Shown here piece by piece: positions 34,983 through 43,002 of a stretch of 50,049 bases of DNA (positions within the stretch are counted from its first letter, which is position 1; every line of letters begins with the position of its first letter). Position numbers and translations under genes: made by a program. Under the pieces are notes generated by a model. The model searched no databases. It worked only from the letters and a program-made list of their open reading frames with translations, and was not told where the DNA came from. The stretch lies in NCBI GenBank assembly GCA_038750655.1, contig JBCDGZ010000043.1:1-50049 (forward strand), in the 5' to 3' direction. This DNA comes from JBCDGZ01 sp038750655. GTDB lineage: Bacteria > Bacteroidota > Bacteroidia > Chitinophagales > Saprospiraceae.

Positions 34983-36467
34983 ATGCTGATCAAACACCTT
35001 ATCATTGCCGTCTACTTTGCTGTCCTTTTTCTCATCGGCATCCTTGCCTCTCGACGAGTGAAGAACATCAAGGACTACTATGTGGGCGGAAAGAAGCTGG
35101 GCTACTGGGTCGTCGCCTTTTCGACGCGGGCGACCGGGGAGTCGGCCTGGTTACTGCTGGGGCTGACGGGGCTGGGCGCTATGGTGGGCTACAGTGCCTT
35201 CTGGGTGGCGGTAGGGGAGGTGATTGGGGTAATGGGAGCCTGGTTGCTGATGGCCAAGCCCTTTAAGCGACTGAGTGATCAGTATCAGTCGATTACGATC
35301 CCAGATTATCTGGTCAGTCATTTCAAAGCCCGCTCCAATTGGCTGCGGATCATTGCCTCGACCGCCTTATCGATTTTTGTGGTGATCTATGTCAGTGCTC
35401 AAATCGATGCTACGGGCTCCGCCTTCGAGGCCTTCCTGGGCTGGAACTACTTCATGGGAGCGCTAGTAGGCTTCGCCATCGTCGTCGTTTACATCTTCTT
35501 CGGCGGCTTTGTGGCCGTCGCTTGGTCGGATTTCTTTCAGGGGCTGCTGATGTTTTTGGGGTTGGTCACCCTACCTTTAGTTGCACTGCTGTTTTTGCCC
35601 GGCGGCGAGTCGCTGCACGAAGGACTCCGGGCCCTCGATCCAGCCCTGGTCAACATCTGGGGCCCGGGCGGCTTTAGCGGCACCAATGTCGCGGCCATCA
35701 TTGGCTACCTGCTGATCGGTCTGGGCTTTTTGGGCTCTCCGCAGATTTTTGTTCGCTTCATGTCCATCAGGGATGAGGCGGAGATTGACCGGGGGCGCTG
35801 GGTCGCCATCGCCTTTACTTTGCTGACCGATATTGCGGCGGTGAGCATTGGGATTATTGGTCGCTATTTGTTTACAGAGGCGGGTGCAGACCCGGAGGTC
35901 GTACTGGGCAACAACGGGCAGAATGTGCTTATTGTATTGGTAGAATTCACCCTGCCGGCCCTCCTGGTCGGCGTTTACGTCGCTGTCGTACTGGCCGCGA
36001 TCATGTCCACCATTGACTCCCTGCTGGTGGTCGCTTCCAGTGCCATCATCCGGGATTTTTACCAACAAATCTTCAAAAAGGGAGAAGAAATCAATAACCT
36101 CACTCGCCTTTCCCGGCTCGTCACCCTGGTGATGGCCCTTGCCGCACTGGGTATCGCACTAGTCGTTGCCATCACCGTTCCCGGCCGCACCATCTTCTGG
36201 TTCGCCATTTTCGGCTGGTCCGGCATTGCGGCGACCTTCTGCCCGATGATGATGCTCTCGCTCTTCTGGAAGGGCTACACTGAGCGCGGGGCCATCGCTT
36301 CGATGGTTACCGGCTTTCTAAGCGTCCCTTTCTTCAAATTTGTTATGCCAACGGTCCCTGTAGTCGGCCCTTATTTTGAATTGGTCGCAGAAATGGGGCC
36401 TTCCTTCGTATTATCTTTATTGGCAGGATATATTTTTTCTATCTTAGGTTCAAGTGACGACGAATAA
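34983..36467 (+). CDS. Sodium:solute symporter (SSS family, PutP-like)
   Basis: A 494-residue transporter with about 13 membrane helices and the SSS signature elements: RRVKNIKDYYVGGKKLGYW, FSTRATGESAWLLLGLTG, then FFGGFVAVAWSDFFQGLLM and the STIDSLLVVASSAIIRD helix. The proline-type motif suggests Na+-coupled uptake of proline or a related amino/organic acid; the exact substrate is uncertain. A TTG at 34962 lies seven codons upstream in frame, but the ATG at 34983 starts directly on the hydrophobic N-terminus and is preferred. Confidence 0.93.
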   Translation: MLIKHLIIAVYFAVLFLIGILASRRVKNIKDYYVGGKKLGYWVVAFSTRATGESAWLLLGLTGLGAMVGYSAFWVAVGEVIGVMGAWLLMAKPFKRLSDQYQSITIPDYLVSHFKARSNWLRIIASTALSIFVVIYVSAQIDATGSAFEAFLGWNYFMGALVGFAIVVVYIFFGGFVAVAWSDFFQGLLMFLGLVTLPLVALLFLPGGESLHEGLRALDPALVNIWGPGGFSGTNVAAIIGYLLIGLGFLGSPQIFVRFMSIRDEAEIDRGRWVAIAFTLLTDIAAVSIGIIGRYLFTEAGADPEVVLGNNGQNVLIVLVEFTLPALLVGVYVAVVLAAIMSTIDSLLVVASSAIIRDFYQQIFKKGEEINNLTRLSRLVTLVMALAALGIALVVAITVPGRTIFWFAIFGWSGIAATFCPMMMLSLFWKGYTERGAIASMVTGFLSVPFFKFVMPTVPVVGPYFELVAEMGPSFVLSLLAGYIFSILGSSDDE

Positions 36468-36540
36468 AAACAAAGCGGATCAGATTTCGGGTAACTAAAT
36501 TAAATCACAAAACATTAACCACTATCTAAAAACTACAGCT

Positions 36541-37077
36541 ATGAGATTATTAAGCGGTATCGTAATATTAATGCTCTCCTTGACCATTTTAGGATTTCGT
36601 GCTTCCAACAAAATAGCCTTTAAACAAAATGTCTCTGGTTATTTAAAAAGATCTGCTGATGCCAATACCATCGATATGGCCAAGCAGGAACTCAAGCGAG
36701 TGGTCGATTATCTAGAAGCCAATAACCTAACCAGTGGTTACACTTCTATTCTATGGCAGACCCCCGATGAGGACATTAGCTTTTGGTACCAGAACCTCAA
36801 GGCTACATTGAATGAGTTGGAGAATGTCAAGTCGGATGCCACTACGCTGGAAAAAACCAATATTTTGATGAAACTGCGAGAGACTTTGATGGATGCCGGA
36901 GGAGAAGGAAAAGAAAAGGTCACTGTACCCGATGGCATGAGTGTCTATCCCAATAATAAGCTATGGGCTTTCTTGATGGCTTTTGCTTTGACGGGCTTGA
37001 TGGTCAGTGTTTATTTAATTGTTCCTAAACATGCCTGGGAGCAACCTGTAAAGCCTGCGCCAACTACTAGTAGCTAA
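36541..37077 (+). CDS. Small membrane protein of unknown function
   Basis: A 178-residue protein with an N-terminal signal-like helix (~1-19), a helical, hydrophilic middle region (~25-135) containing NNLTSGYTSILWQTPDEDI and KTNILMKLRETLMD, and a second membrane helix at ~143-162 before a short Pro-rich tail. I recognise no named domain. The middle has the look of a small conserved alpha-helical domain placed on one side of the membrane between two anchors. It lies 73 bases after the symporter gene and could be part of the same transcript. Confidence 0.65.
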   Translation: MRLLSGIVILMLSLTILGFRASNKIAFKQNVSGYLKRSADANTIDMAKQELKRVVDYLEANNLTSGYTSILWQTPDEDISFWYQNLKATLNELENVKSDATTLEKTNILMKLRETLMDAGGEGKEKVTVPDGMSVYPNNKLWAFLMAFALTGLMVSVYLIVPKHAWEQPVKPAPTTSS

Positions 37078-37481
37078 GAGGCGCTAAAAGAAAAGAAACA
37101 GGCAATGATCGTCCATCGCCCATTTCTTTCAGGATAATGCTAATACTACGTTACATTAAAGGAATTACCGTTTTAGCAGATAAGATTGGCTCACCTACCG
37201 TGTCATCAGTTGTTTTAATTGGTCAGTAATGGAATGCAGTAACAGTGTCTCTGGCTGCTGCTTATTTCGATGGTGATGTTGGAGAGAAAAAAGATTAGGC
37301 TACTGTATGGGATAGCCTAATCTTATAGTACAGGAAGATTTTTAGGTAATAATCTTGAGTAAAGATAAGGCAAATGCCTGACCATTAGTGTGTCATGAGG
37401 TTGCAGGTTTATGGACATTCACTGCACTGATGTTGCAAATGTGTGGAATTATCGTTCAGCGCCCAAAAATGGGGTAAATGA
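37078..37481. other. 404-bp intergenic region between convergent genes
   Basis: No coding frame is seen. Apart from the minus-strand terminator at 37286-37324, the stretch is AT-rich and holds no repeat that I can identify. Confidence 0.5.
37286..37324 (-). terminator. Rho-independent terminator for the hybrid regulator gene
   Basis: A perfect 12-bp stem (AAGATTAGGCTA, 37291-37302, with 37313-37324) and a 10-base loop. On the minus strand it is followed by a T run (A run at 37286-37291 on plus). It lies ~160 bases after the stop at 37482. Confidence 0.8.
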
Positions 37482-40379
37482 CTAGGATTCGGCCGTTTTT
37501 TCTCCTTTCAAAACCTGACCTGGTGTGATCCCAAATTGATTTTTGAAGCTCTTGAAAAAATAGTTGGCATTGCTGAATCCGACCTGAAAAGCGATCTCCG
37601 AGGCCGTGCCCGCCTCCTTCTCCAAAAGCTGGTAGGCCCTTTGCAAACGGATGCTGCGCATAAAGCTGCTGGGCGACTGCCCGGTCAGGGCCTTGAGCTT
37701 GCGATGGAGCTGACTGCGACTCATCCCCGCCGCCTGGCTCAGCTGCTCCACCCCGAAGCCCTCGTCACTCATATGCTGCTCAATAGCTTGCAATAAGTTG
37801 GTCAAAAAGACCTCGTCGACCGAACTGACTGTAATATCGCTGGGCTTCAGGCCGCCCTTGTTTTTGGTAAAGCGGAGTCGCAACTGCTGCCGCTGCTCGA
37901 TTAAGTTCTGCGCTCGCAGCTTCAGCTCCTGGCTGTCAAAAGGCTTCACTAGATAATCATCGGCCATCTGCTTAAGACCTTCCAGCTTATCCTCCTGTTG
38001 CGATTTGGCGCTGAGCAGAATAATCGGAATATGTGCGGTCAGTTCCTGGGCTTTCAGTTGTCGACAAACCTCCAATCCATCTAGCTTCGGCATCATAATA
38101 TCGCTGATGATCAGGTCTGGGACGGTGGCCAGGGCTTTATCGATGCCCTCCTGGCCGTTGGCCGCCTCGACTACACTAAAGTAGGCAGACAATTGGGCGC
38201 CGATGTAATGCCGCAGCTCCTGCTGATCTTCAATAAGCAATACGATGGGCTGATCGTCTTTTCCTTCGACGGGCAGCGGCTCAACCTGCGGTGGCACCAT
38301 CAACTGATCGCCCAACCTGCGCACCGGCTGTACCAACTCCTGCTCCGAATGGCTTTCGATCTTAACATGGTCCTTACCCAGCGGAAGGAGCAACCTGAAC
38401 TGGCTGCCTGCCCCCAACTCACTCTGCGCGCTGAGCTGCCCGCCGTGCAACTCCGCTAGCTCCTTCGCCAAGGCCAGCCCAATCCCGGTACCCTCGTAAG
38501 CTCGCGTCCCCGAGTCATCGGCCTGGTAGAAGCGATCGAAGATATTGGGCAATTGTTCCGGCGAAATGCCGATGCCAGAATCCTGAACGATGATCTCCGC
38601 CCAGCGTTCTTGCTCGCGCAGCTGTACTTTGATCTGACCAGACTCCGGCGTAAACTTCAAGGCATTAGAAAGCAGGTTGCTGAGTATCTTCTCGACGGCA
38701 TCCATATCGTACCAAACCAAAAGGGGCTTTCCCTTGCTGACCAATTGCAGGTCGATGTTTTTATTTGTTGCGCTGTGCTCGAAGGTAGCCACCAGGCCAC
38801 TCAGAGCACTGTTCAAATCGGCATTTCGGTATTTGAGGCTCATCTTGCGGGCTTCCAGTTTATCGAGGTCCAGCATCTGATCGATCAGGCTGGAAATACG
38901 TCGGGCGTTGTGGGTCGCGGTGGCGATGAGCTGCTGCTGCCGAGGCTGCTGGGTGCCGCTTTGCAGCTGCCGGAGTGGATCGAGGATCAGGCTCAGCGGG
39001 GTGCGCAGCTCATGGGAGATATTGGTAAAATAGCGACTCTTGAGCTGGTCCAGCTCTTGCAGACGCTGGGCTTCCATGTCTTTGAGGCGCAGCCGGTGGC
39101 GGTACCAGAAGAAGAGGGAAGCCAGAACGAAAAACAGCAAGGCGGCCAGCAACAAAATATTGCGGAAGCGATTTTCTTGCAAAGCCAATTCCAGATCGCG
39201 CTTGGCAATTTCCTGTTCTTTTTTGGTTGTCTCGTACTTTAGCTCTAGCTCGGCGATGGCCTGGATGCGTTGGGCGTTTTGGATAGAATCCACCATACTG
39301 AACGATTCGCGCAGGTGGTCATAAGCCGATTCGTAGTCCCCCAGAGCTCTTTCAGCTACTGCCATAGATTCTAGAATATCATAGGTCAGATAGATGTCTT
39401 CTCCCTGCAGCGCCAATTGATAGGCTTCATTGGCATAGCGGCTGGATTCAGCGAACTGCCGCTGCTTAAAGTGCAAGGAGGCCATTTCATTGAGGGTGTA
39501 GGCCAGGCTGATGACATTACCGACTTTGCGCTTGATCTCGAGTGATTTGAGCAGGTAATATTCTGCCTTATCGTATTCTGCTACGAAGGTGTAGGTGCTG
39601 CCCAAATTACCGTACAATTTAGAAAGCCGGAATTCATTGAGTTGGTCTCGACACTCATTGACCAGCATTTCTTCATAAATCGCAATCCCCTTATACTTCA
39701 CCGCCGTATCCTGAACGATTTTGTAGGTCGCCGCTTTGATGAACTGTACCTTACAAACGTCTATTGCACTTCCAATTTTATTGTAATTAATGGCCGCCTC
39801 ATCGAGGTAGCGGATAGCCGCCGCGACATTGTGGTGTAGTCGAAAATAGTCGCCGATGCCAAATTGAATATCCGCCTTGTAGGCCGTTAGGTCGAGGGAG
39901 TCAGCGATCTTTAGGCCTCTTAGCCATTTGGTCAATGAAGGTTGAGAAGCTCCCTTCATATTGAGGGAATGTGCTTCATCAATAAGCGCGTCCAGCATTT
40001 GATAAGTCCATCTATTTTTTTCAGCCAGCTGTCTGACTTGGGCATAAGTAGCTACAGCATCGCTATACCGGCTTTGCCGCTCTTGGATACGCCCTTGTTG
40101 ATTATAGGCATCAATCAATAAGCGATCGTTGCCCAAATCCTGAGCAAGGGCGATGCCTTGTTGGACGTAGTACCGTGCCGAATCTCCTTCTTTGTAATGA
40201 TCGGCGATCTTTAAGAGCTGACGAAACCTCGAAGTATCCTGCAATTCAGCAAGCGAAGTTTTAAGACTATCGAGCGTGGGATTGGAAACTTGTGCGTGAA
40301 GGGTAGGGGAAGTAAAGAAGAAAAACAGACTAAAGCAAGCCAACCGCACTATCCAATTAAGACAACGTACCTTGAGCAT
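37482..40379 (-). CDS. Hybrid two-component system protein: TPR sensor, histidine kinase, receiver and AraC-type DNA-binding domain
   Basis: A 965-residue one-protein signalling system. In order: signal peptide (~1-29, ending LHAQ), a periplasmic TPR array (~30-390), a membrane helix at ~403-422, HisKA with SHELRTPLS (phospho-H456), HATPase_c with N box (NLLSNALKFTP), DSGIGI and GTGIGLALAKEL, a receiver domain (~690-805) with phospho-D760 (IISDIMMPKLDG), and an AraC-type double helix-turn-helix (~855-960, with GMSRSQLHRKLKALTG). Most Bacteroidota hybrid regulators sense glycans through a propeller/Y_Y_Y domain; this one has TPRs, so the signal is likely a protein or peptide. A consensus -7 box and an inverted repeat lie just upstream. 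Confidence 0.95.
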   Translation of the reverse strand: MLKVRCLNWIVRLACFSLFFFFTSPTLHAQVSNPTLDSLKTSLAELQDTSRFRQLLKIADHYKEGDSARYYVQQGIALAQDLGNDRLLIDAYNQQGRIQERQSRYSDAVATYAQVRQLAEKNRWTYQMLDALIDEAHSLNMKGASQPSLTKWLRGLKIADSLDLTAYKADIQFGIGDYFRLHHNVAAAIRYLDEAAINYNKIGSAIDVCKVQFIKAATYKIVQDTAVKYKGIAIYEEMLVNECRDQLNEFRLSKLYGNLGSTYTFVAEYDKAEYYLLKSLEIKRKVGNVISLAYTLNEMASLHFKQRQFAESSRYANEAYQLALQGEDIYLTYDILESMAVAERALGDYESAYDHLRESFSMVDSIQNAQRIQAIAELELKYETTKKEQEIAKRDLELALQENRFRNILLLAALLFFVLASLFFWYRHRLRLKDMEAQRLQELDQLKSRYFTNISHELRTPLSLILDPLRQLQSGTQQPRQQQLIATATHNARRISSLIDQMLDLDKLEARKMSLKYRNADLNSALSGLVATFEHSATNKNIDLQLVSKGKPLLVWYDMDAVEKILSNLLSNALKFTPESGQIKVQLREQERWAEIIVQDSGIGISPEQLPNIFDRFYQADDSGTRAYEGTGIGLALAKELAELHGGQLSAQSELGAGSQFRLLLPLGKDHVKIESHSEQELVQPVRRLGDQLMVPPQVEPLPVEGKDDQPIVLLIEDQQELRHYIGAQLSAYFSVVEAANGQEGIDKALATVPDLIISDIMMPKLDGLEVCRQLKAQELTAHIPIILLSAKSQQEDKLEGLKQMADDYLVKPFDSQELKLRAQNLIEQRQQLRLRFTKNKGGLKPSDITVSSVDEVFLTNLLQAIEQHMSDEGFGVEQLSQAAGMSRSQLHRKLKALTGQSPSSFMRSIRLQRAYQLLEKEAGTASEIAFQVGFSNANYFFKSFKNQFGITPGQVLKGEKTAES

Positions 40380-40380
40380 C

Positions 40381-40411
40381 GTGAAAGTTTGTTAGATGAT
40401 GGCGCTTTCAC
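40381..40411 (-). promoter_or_regulatory. Inverted repeat at the transcription start of the hybrid regulator
   Basis: GTGAAAG and CTTTCAC (7 bp, 17-base spacer) lie between the -7 box and the start codon, overlapping the last base of the box. This could be an operator site, perhaps autoregulatory, or a leader hairpin. Confidence 0.4.
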
Positions 40412-40418
40412 AAAGGTA
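40411..40418 (-). promoter_or_regulatory. TAnnTTTG -7 box of the hybrid regulator gene
   Basis: TACCTTTG on the minus strand matches the consensus exactly, 31 bases before the ATG at 40379. Confidence 0.45.
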
Positions 40419-40468
40419 AGGAAAATAATATTAAATAAAACGGATATATGTAAATAACAGATCGTTTG

Positions 40469-40666
40469 CTACAATCTGCTTTCTACTTTGGCCTTAGCGG
40501 TCGCAAAAGCAGCCTCTCGGCTCTCGCCCTCCGCTCGTGCGATGGTGGCCCCGGGGTCGACATTGGAAATATGGCAATAGAATTTTTCGCCAATCTGATA
40601 GCTGACCACTTTGACGGGGGTGCCTTTGATGTCTAGGGTTTCTTCGGGGAAATAGCTGGGTTTCAT
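40469..40666 (-). CDS. Small conserved hypothetical protein (65 aa)
   Basis: A 65-residue protein with a compact fold suggested by alternating hydrophobics (VKVVSYQIGEKFYCHISN) and a C-terminal helix (SREAAFATAKAKVESRL) that is typical of small proteins seen across Bacteroidota. It has no signal peptide and no known catalytic motif, and I cannot name a function. It has a clear ATG and stop and codon usage like its neighbours. The repeat-rich stretch directly upstream (40682-40880) probably contains its promoter. Confidence 0.65.
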   Translation of the reverse strand: MKPSYFPEETLDIKGTPVKVVSYQIGEKFYCHISNVDPGATIARAEGESREAAFATAKAKVESRL

Positions 40667-40681
40667 ATGATTGAGTTTTTG

Positions 40682-40880
40682 ATGCCTTTGGCATTTTAGG
40701 TGGACGGTGGACGGTGGACGGTGGACGGTGGACGGTGGACGGTTGACGGCGGGGTGTAGTGGTTTGTAGTGGTACGCGGATTTGCACTTTGTTTATCTCA
40801 CTTCGTTCACCATTTTTTCCGTCCACCGTCCACCGTCTACCAAAACGCCAACGGCGTCCAACGTCCTTCTAGCCAAAGGC
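40682..40880 (+). repeat. Dispersed hairpin-heptamer elements, copies 4 and 5 (inverted pair)
   Basis: Copy 4 (plus) is a hairpin ATGCC-TTT-GGCAT (40682-40694) followed by seven heptamers, TGGACGG six times and TTGACGG once (40701-40749), and the GTAGTGG tail from 40756. Copy 5 (minus) is a hairpin ACGCC-GTT-GGCGT (40857-40845) followed by three heptamers to 40819. The two heptamer runs can pair with each other across ~70 bases. A further GCCAAAGGC at 40872-40880 may be the remnant of a sixth copy. Confidence 0.75.
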
Positions 40881-40881
40881 G

Positions 40882-41730
40882 CTAATTCGCACCGACCTCT
40901 ACTGGTGCTGCCACCAAGTTGCCCCATTCCGTCCAGGAGCCATCGTAGTTTTTGACGTTGGGGTAGCCCAGTAGGTACTTGAGGACAAACCAGGAGTGGC
41001 TAGAGCGTTCGCCGATGCGGCAGTAGGTAATGACATTTTTGTCGGCGGTGACGCCTTGGCCTTCGTAGATGGCTTTGAGTTCGTCGTAGCTTTTGAAGGT
41101 GCCGTCCTCGTTGCAGGCTTGGCCCCAGCCGATGTTGCGGGCACCGGGGATGTGGCCACCGCGCTGGCAGGTTTCGGGTAGGCCAGGAGGCGCGAGGATT
41201 TTGCCGGTGAACTCATCGCCAGAGCGGACGTCGACCAGGGCCGTATCGATGGCGTTGTAGGTGCCCATGACTTGGGGCAGCATGGCGCGCATGTCCTGGT
41301 CTGGGCGGCCGGCGGTGTAGGTCGTCGCTGCTTTTTGTGGAGCGTCCAGGCTGAGGTCGCGGCCTTCGGCCAGCCACTTTTTGCGGCCGCCATCCATGAT
41401 GCGCACATCTTTGTGGCCGTAGATTTTGAGCTGCCAAAAGGCCCAGGCAGCAAACCAGTTGTTGTTGTCGCCGAATAAAACAACAGTGCTGTCATTGTCA
41501 ATACCACTGCTGCTCATCAGCCCTTCGAGGTCTTCTTTTTTGATAATATCTCTTTGTAAGGTATCGCAAAGTTGGGTCTGCCAGTTCCAACCTACGGAGC
41601 CAGGGATATGCCCCTGATCATAGGCCGCAGTGTCTACATCGACCTCAGCGATGATCACATTTTCATCATTGAGATGATCAGCTACCCACTGGGTTGAAAC
41701 CAGAACATCGGTATTTGCGTAATTAGTCAT
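40882..41730 (-). CDS. Thiosulfate sulfurtransferase (two-domain rhodanese)
   Basis: A 282-residue protein with two rhodanese domains: an inactive N-terminal one (~7-125, with GHIPGSVGWNW) and a catalytic C-terminal one (~145-275) with the active-site loop CRIGERSS, catalytic C237. The C-R-x-G-x-R-S/T pattern is the thiosulfate-type (CysA/SseA-like), not the C-G-S-G pattern of mercaptopyruvate enzymes. It transfers sulfane sulfur from thiosulfate to acceptors such as cyanide or thiols in the cytosol. It is divergent from the EAD11 genes across 297 bases. Confidence 0.94.
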   Translation of the reverse strand: MTNYANTDVLVSTQWVADHLNDENVIIAEVDVDTAAYDQGHIPGSVGWNWQTQLCDTLQRDIIKKEDLEGLMSSSGIDNDSTVVLFGDNNNWFAAWAFWQLKIYGHKDVRIMDGGRKKWLAEGRDLSLDAPQKAATTYTAGRPDQDMRAMLPQVMGTYNAIDTALVDVRSGDEFTGKILAPPGLPETCQRGGHIPGARNIGWGQACNEDGTFKSYDELKAIYEGQGVTADKNVITYCRIGERSSHSWFVLKYLLGYPNVKNYDGSWTEWGNLVAAPVEVGAN

Positions 41731-42027
41731 ACGATTTTGCTTTTATTGGGAGTTAAGAAAATAGCGGAGTGAATTTTTGGTATATCGTACAAAAAATGAC
41801 AAATTAGAGCGGATTCTAAGGTGTTTATCCGCCGTAAATGACCATTTTTATGTTAAGGTTAGAGCTTGTTGTACGAGTGGATAACAGTTCAACTTTCCAA
41901 AAGTTTCTCAATGTAGGTCCTTTTGTAAATACCAAAGATTGATCAAACAAATGAATCGGTTGATCCTCCCCAAAAACAGAAGAATGGTCATGGCCTTTTC
42001 TGATTACCGCGCTCACAAACAACAACT
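41731..42027. other. 297-bp divergent intergenic region
   Basis: No gene or strong hairpin is seen. It must hold promoters for the rhodanese (minus) and the EAD11 membrane protein (plus), but no exact TAnnTTTG box could be assigned to either. Confidence 0.4.
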
Positions 42028-42921
42028 ATGGATTTAAACGAAATTACCAAACTGGTGGCCAAAGGGCAGACGGAAGAGGCATTGGATGCACTAAGGAAGG
42101 ACGCTCAAATTTTTCAACAGGAAATCATCCTGCTCAATACGCGCTACGAGAATTTAGAGAAGCAGGTCATTGAGGGGACCATCTCTGAGGAAGTACGGAT
42201 GTTGGAAACCAATCGGATCAATGCCGCTATTTTGAAATTGGTTCAGAATTATAAGGAAAAACAGGAGGCGCTGTCTCTAAAGGATAAGTTGCCGAGGGAG
42301 AAGCAGGGAGCTTCTAAAGGTCGATCGGCGGGCCGCTCGCGCATGCAGCTCAGTACTTTCCTCATCCCCCTAGGCTTATTGCTGCTCATCGCCGCAGTGT
42401 TTATATTCTTTATGTTCTTTTACAAGGATGAACCCCCGGTGCAAGAGCAAGGGAAACGACAAGCGCCGACAGAGGCGAAGGTGGATGTTGAGCATTCTTC
42501 TGAGAGCACAGCTAATGAAATGCCAGCAGTAGCTTTTGCGCCTACCGAGGAATTTAAGATTATGAAAATTGGCTCCACTGAGGGCGGGAAATTTTCCTAC
42601 GAGATAACGAAGGCGGCCTACGGAGATAATCAATTGAGGGTAGAAGTTATCATCAGAAATCGTTTTGATGTCCCGTTTACTATCGCTGCGTTCAAGCTAT
42701 CTGACTTTAAACCCAACGGCCAAGAAGGCAATCAGTGTTATCAGCAAGCGGCTAAGAATATGGTCCCTATAGAGCTGCAAGCCAATGGGCAACAAACCTT
42801 TAAACCCATTTTCGATTATAAGCTAGGCGGCGAACGAAAATTTGCGTTTTATATTGATTATAAGGTACCCCAGCGGGGGATTAACTCTAGAGCTAGCCCG
42901 AGGATTACACTGCTTGACTAA
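42028..42921 (+). CDS. EAD11-like domain, membrane helix and periplasmic beta domain
   Basis: A 297-residue protein. Residues 1-75 are a three-helix segment like effector-associated domain 11 (EITKLVAKGQTEEALDAL, then LLNTRYENLE, GTISEE and RINAAILKLV). A basic linker follows, then one membrane helix (~108-132), an acidic spacer and a ~120-residue periplasmic beta-rich domain (~180-297) with LRVEVIIRNRFDVPFTIAAF, which I cannot name. EADs act as like-with-like adaptors in bacterial conflict and signalling systems. The next gene starts 81 bases on and carries a similar N-terminal domain, so this protein probably tethers that partner to the membrane. The family call is from pattern recognition; no search was run. 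Confidence 0.75.
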   Translation: MDLNEITKLVAKGQTEEALDALRKDAQIFQQEIILLNTRYENLEKQVIEGTISEEVRMLETNRINAAILKLVQNYKEKQEALSLKDKLPREKQGASKGRSAGRSRMQLSTFLIPLGLLLLIAAVFIFFMFFYKDEPPVQEQGKRQAPTEAKVDVEHSSESTANEMPAVAFAPTEEFKIMKIGSTEGGKFSYEITKAAYGDNQLRVEVIIRNRFDVPFTIAAFKLSDFKPNGQEGNQCYQQAAKNMVPIELQANGQQTFKPIFDYKLGGERKFAFYIDYKVPQRGINSRASPRITLLD

Positions 42922-43002
42922 TAGAGTAGCGATAGCTTTTGATAAGCACTGCGCTGGCGGGAAAGCCTCTTGATTTTGTGTTTGATTTAAACTGAGAATA
43001 GT

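Noticed and set aside
37078..37481. Possible tRNA or small RNA gene
   Set aside because: No cloverleaf or T-loop motif was found; the only structure is the minus-strand terminator.
40494..40826. Open frame on the minus strand translating to repeated PSTVHRP units
   Set aside because: It is produced by the TGGACGG heptamer array and overlaps the better-supported 65-residue gene in another frame.
40701..40841. Possible CRISPR-like array
   Set aside because: The 7-bp units are contiguous with no spacers, and no cas genes are present.
40899..41507. 202-codon minus-strand frame overlapping the rhodanese gene
   Set aside because: It is an out-of-frame translation of the same strand, rich in Ala/Thr/Pro/Ser; the rhodanese frame has intact active-site motifs.
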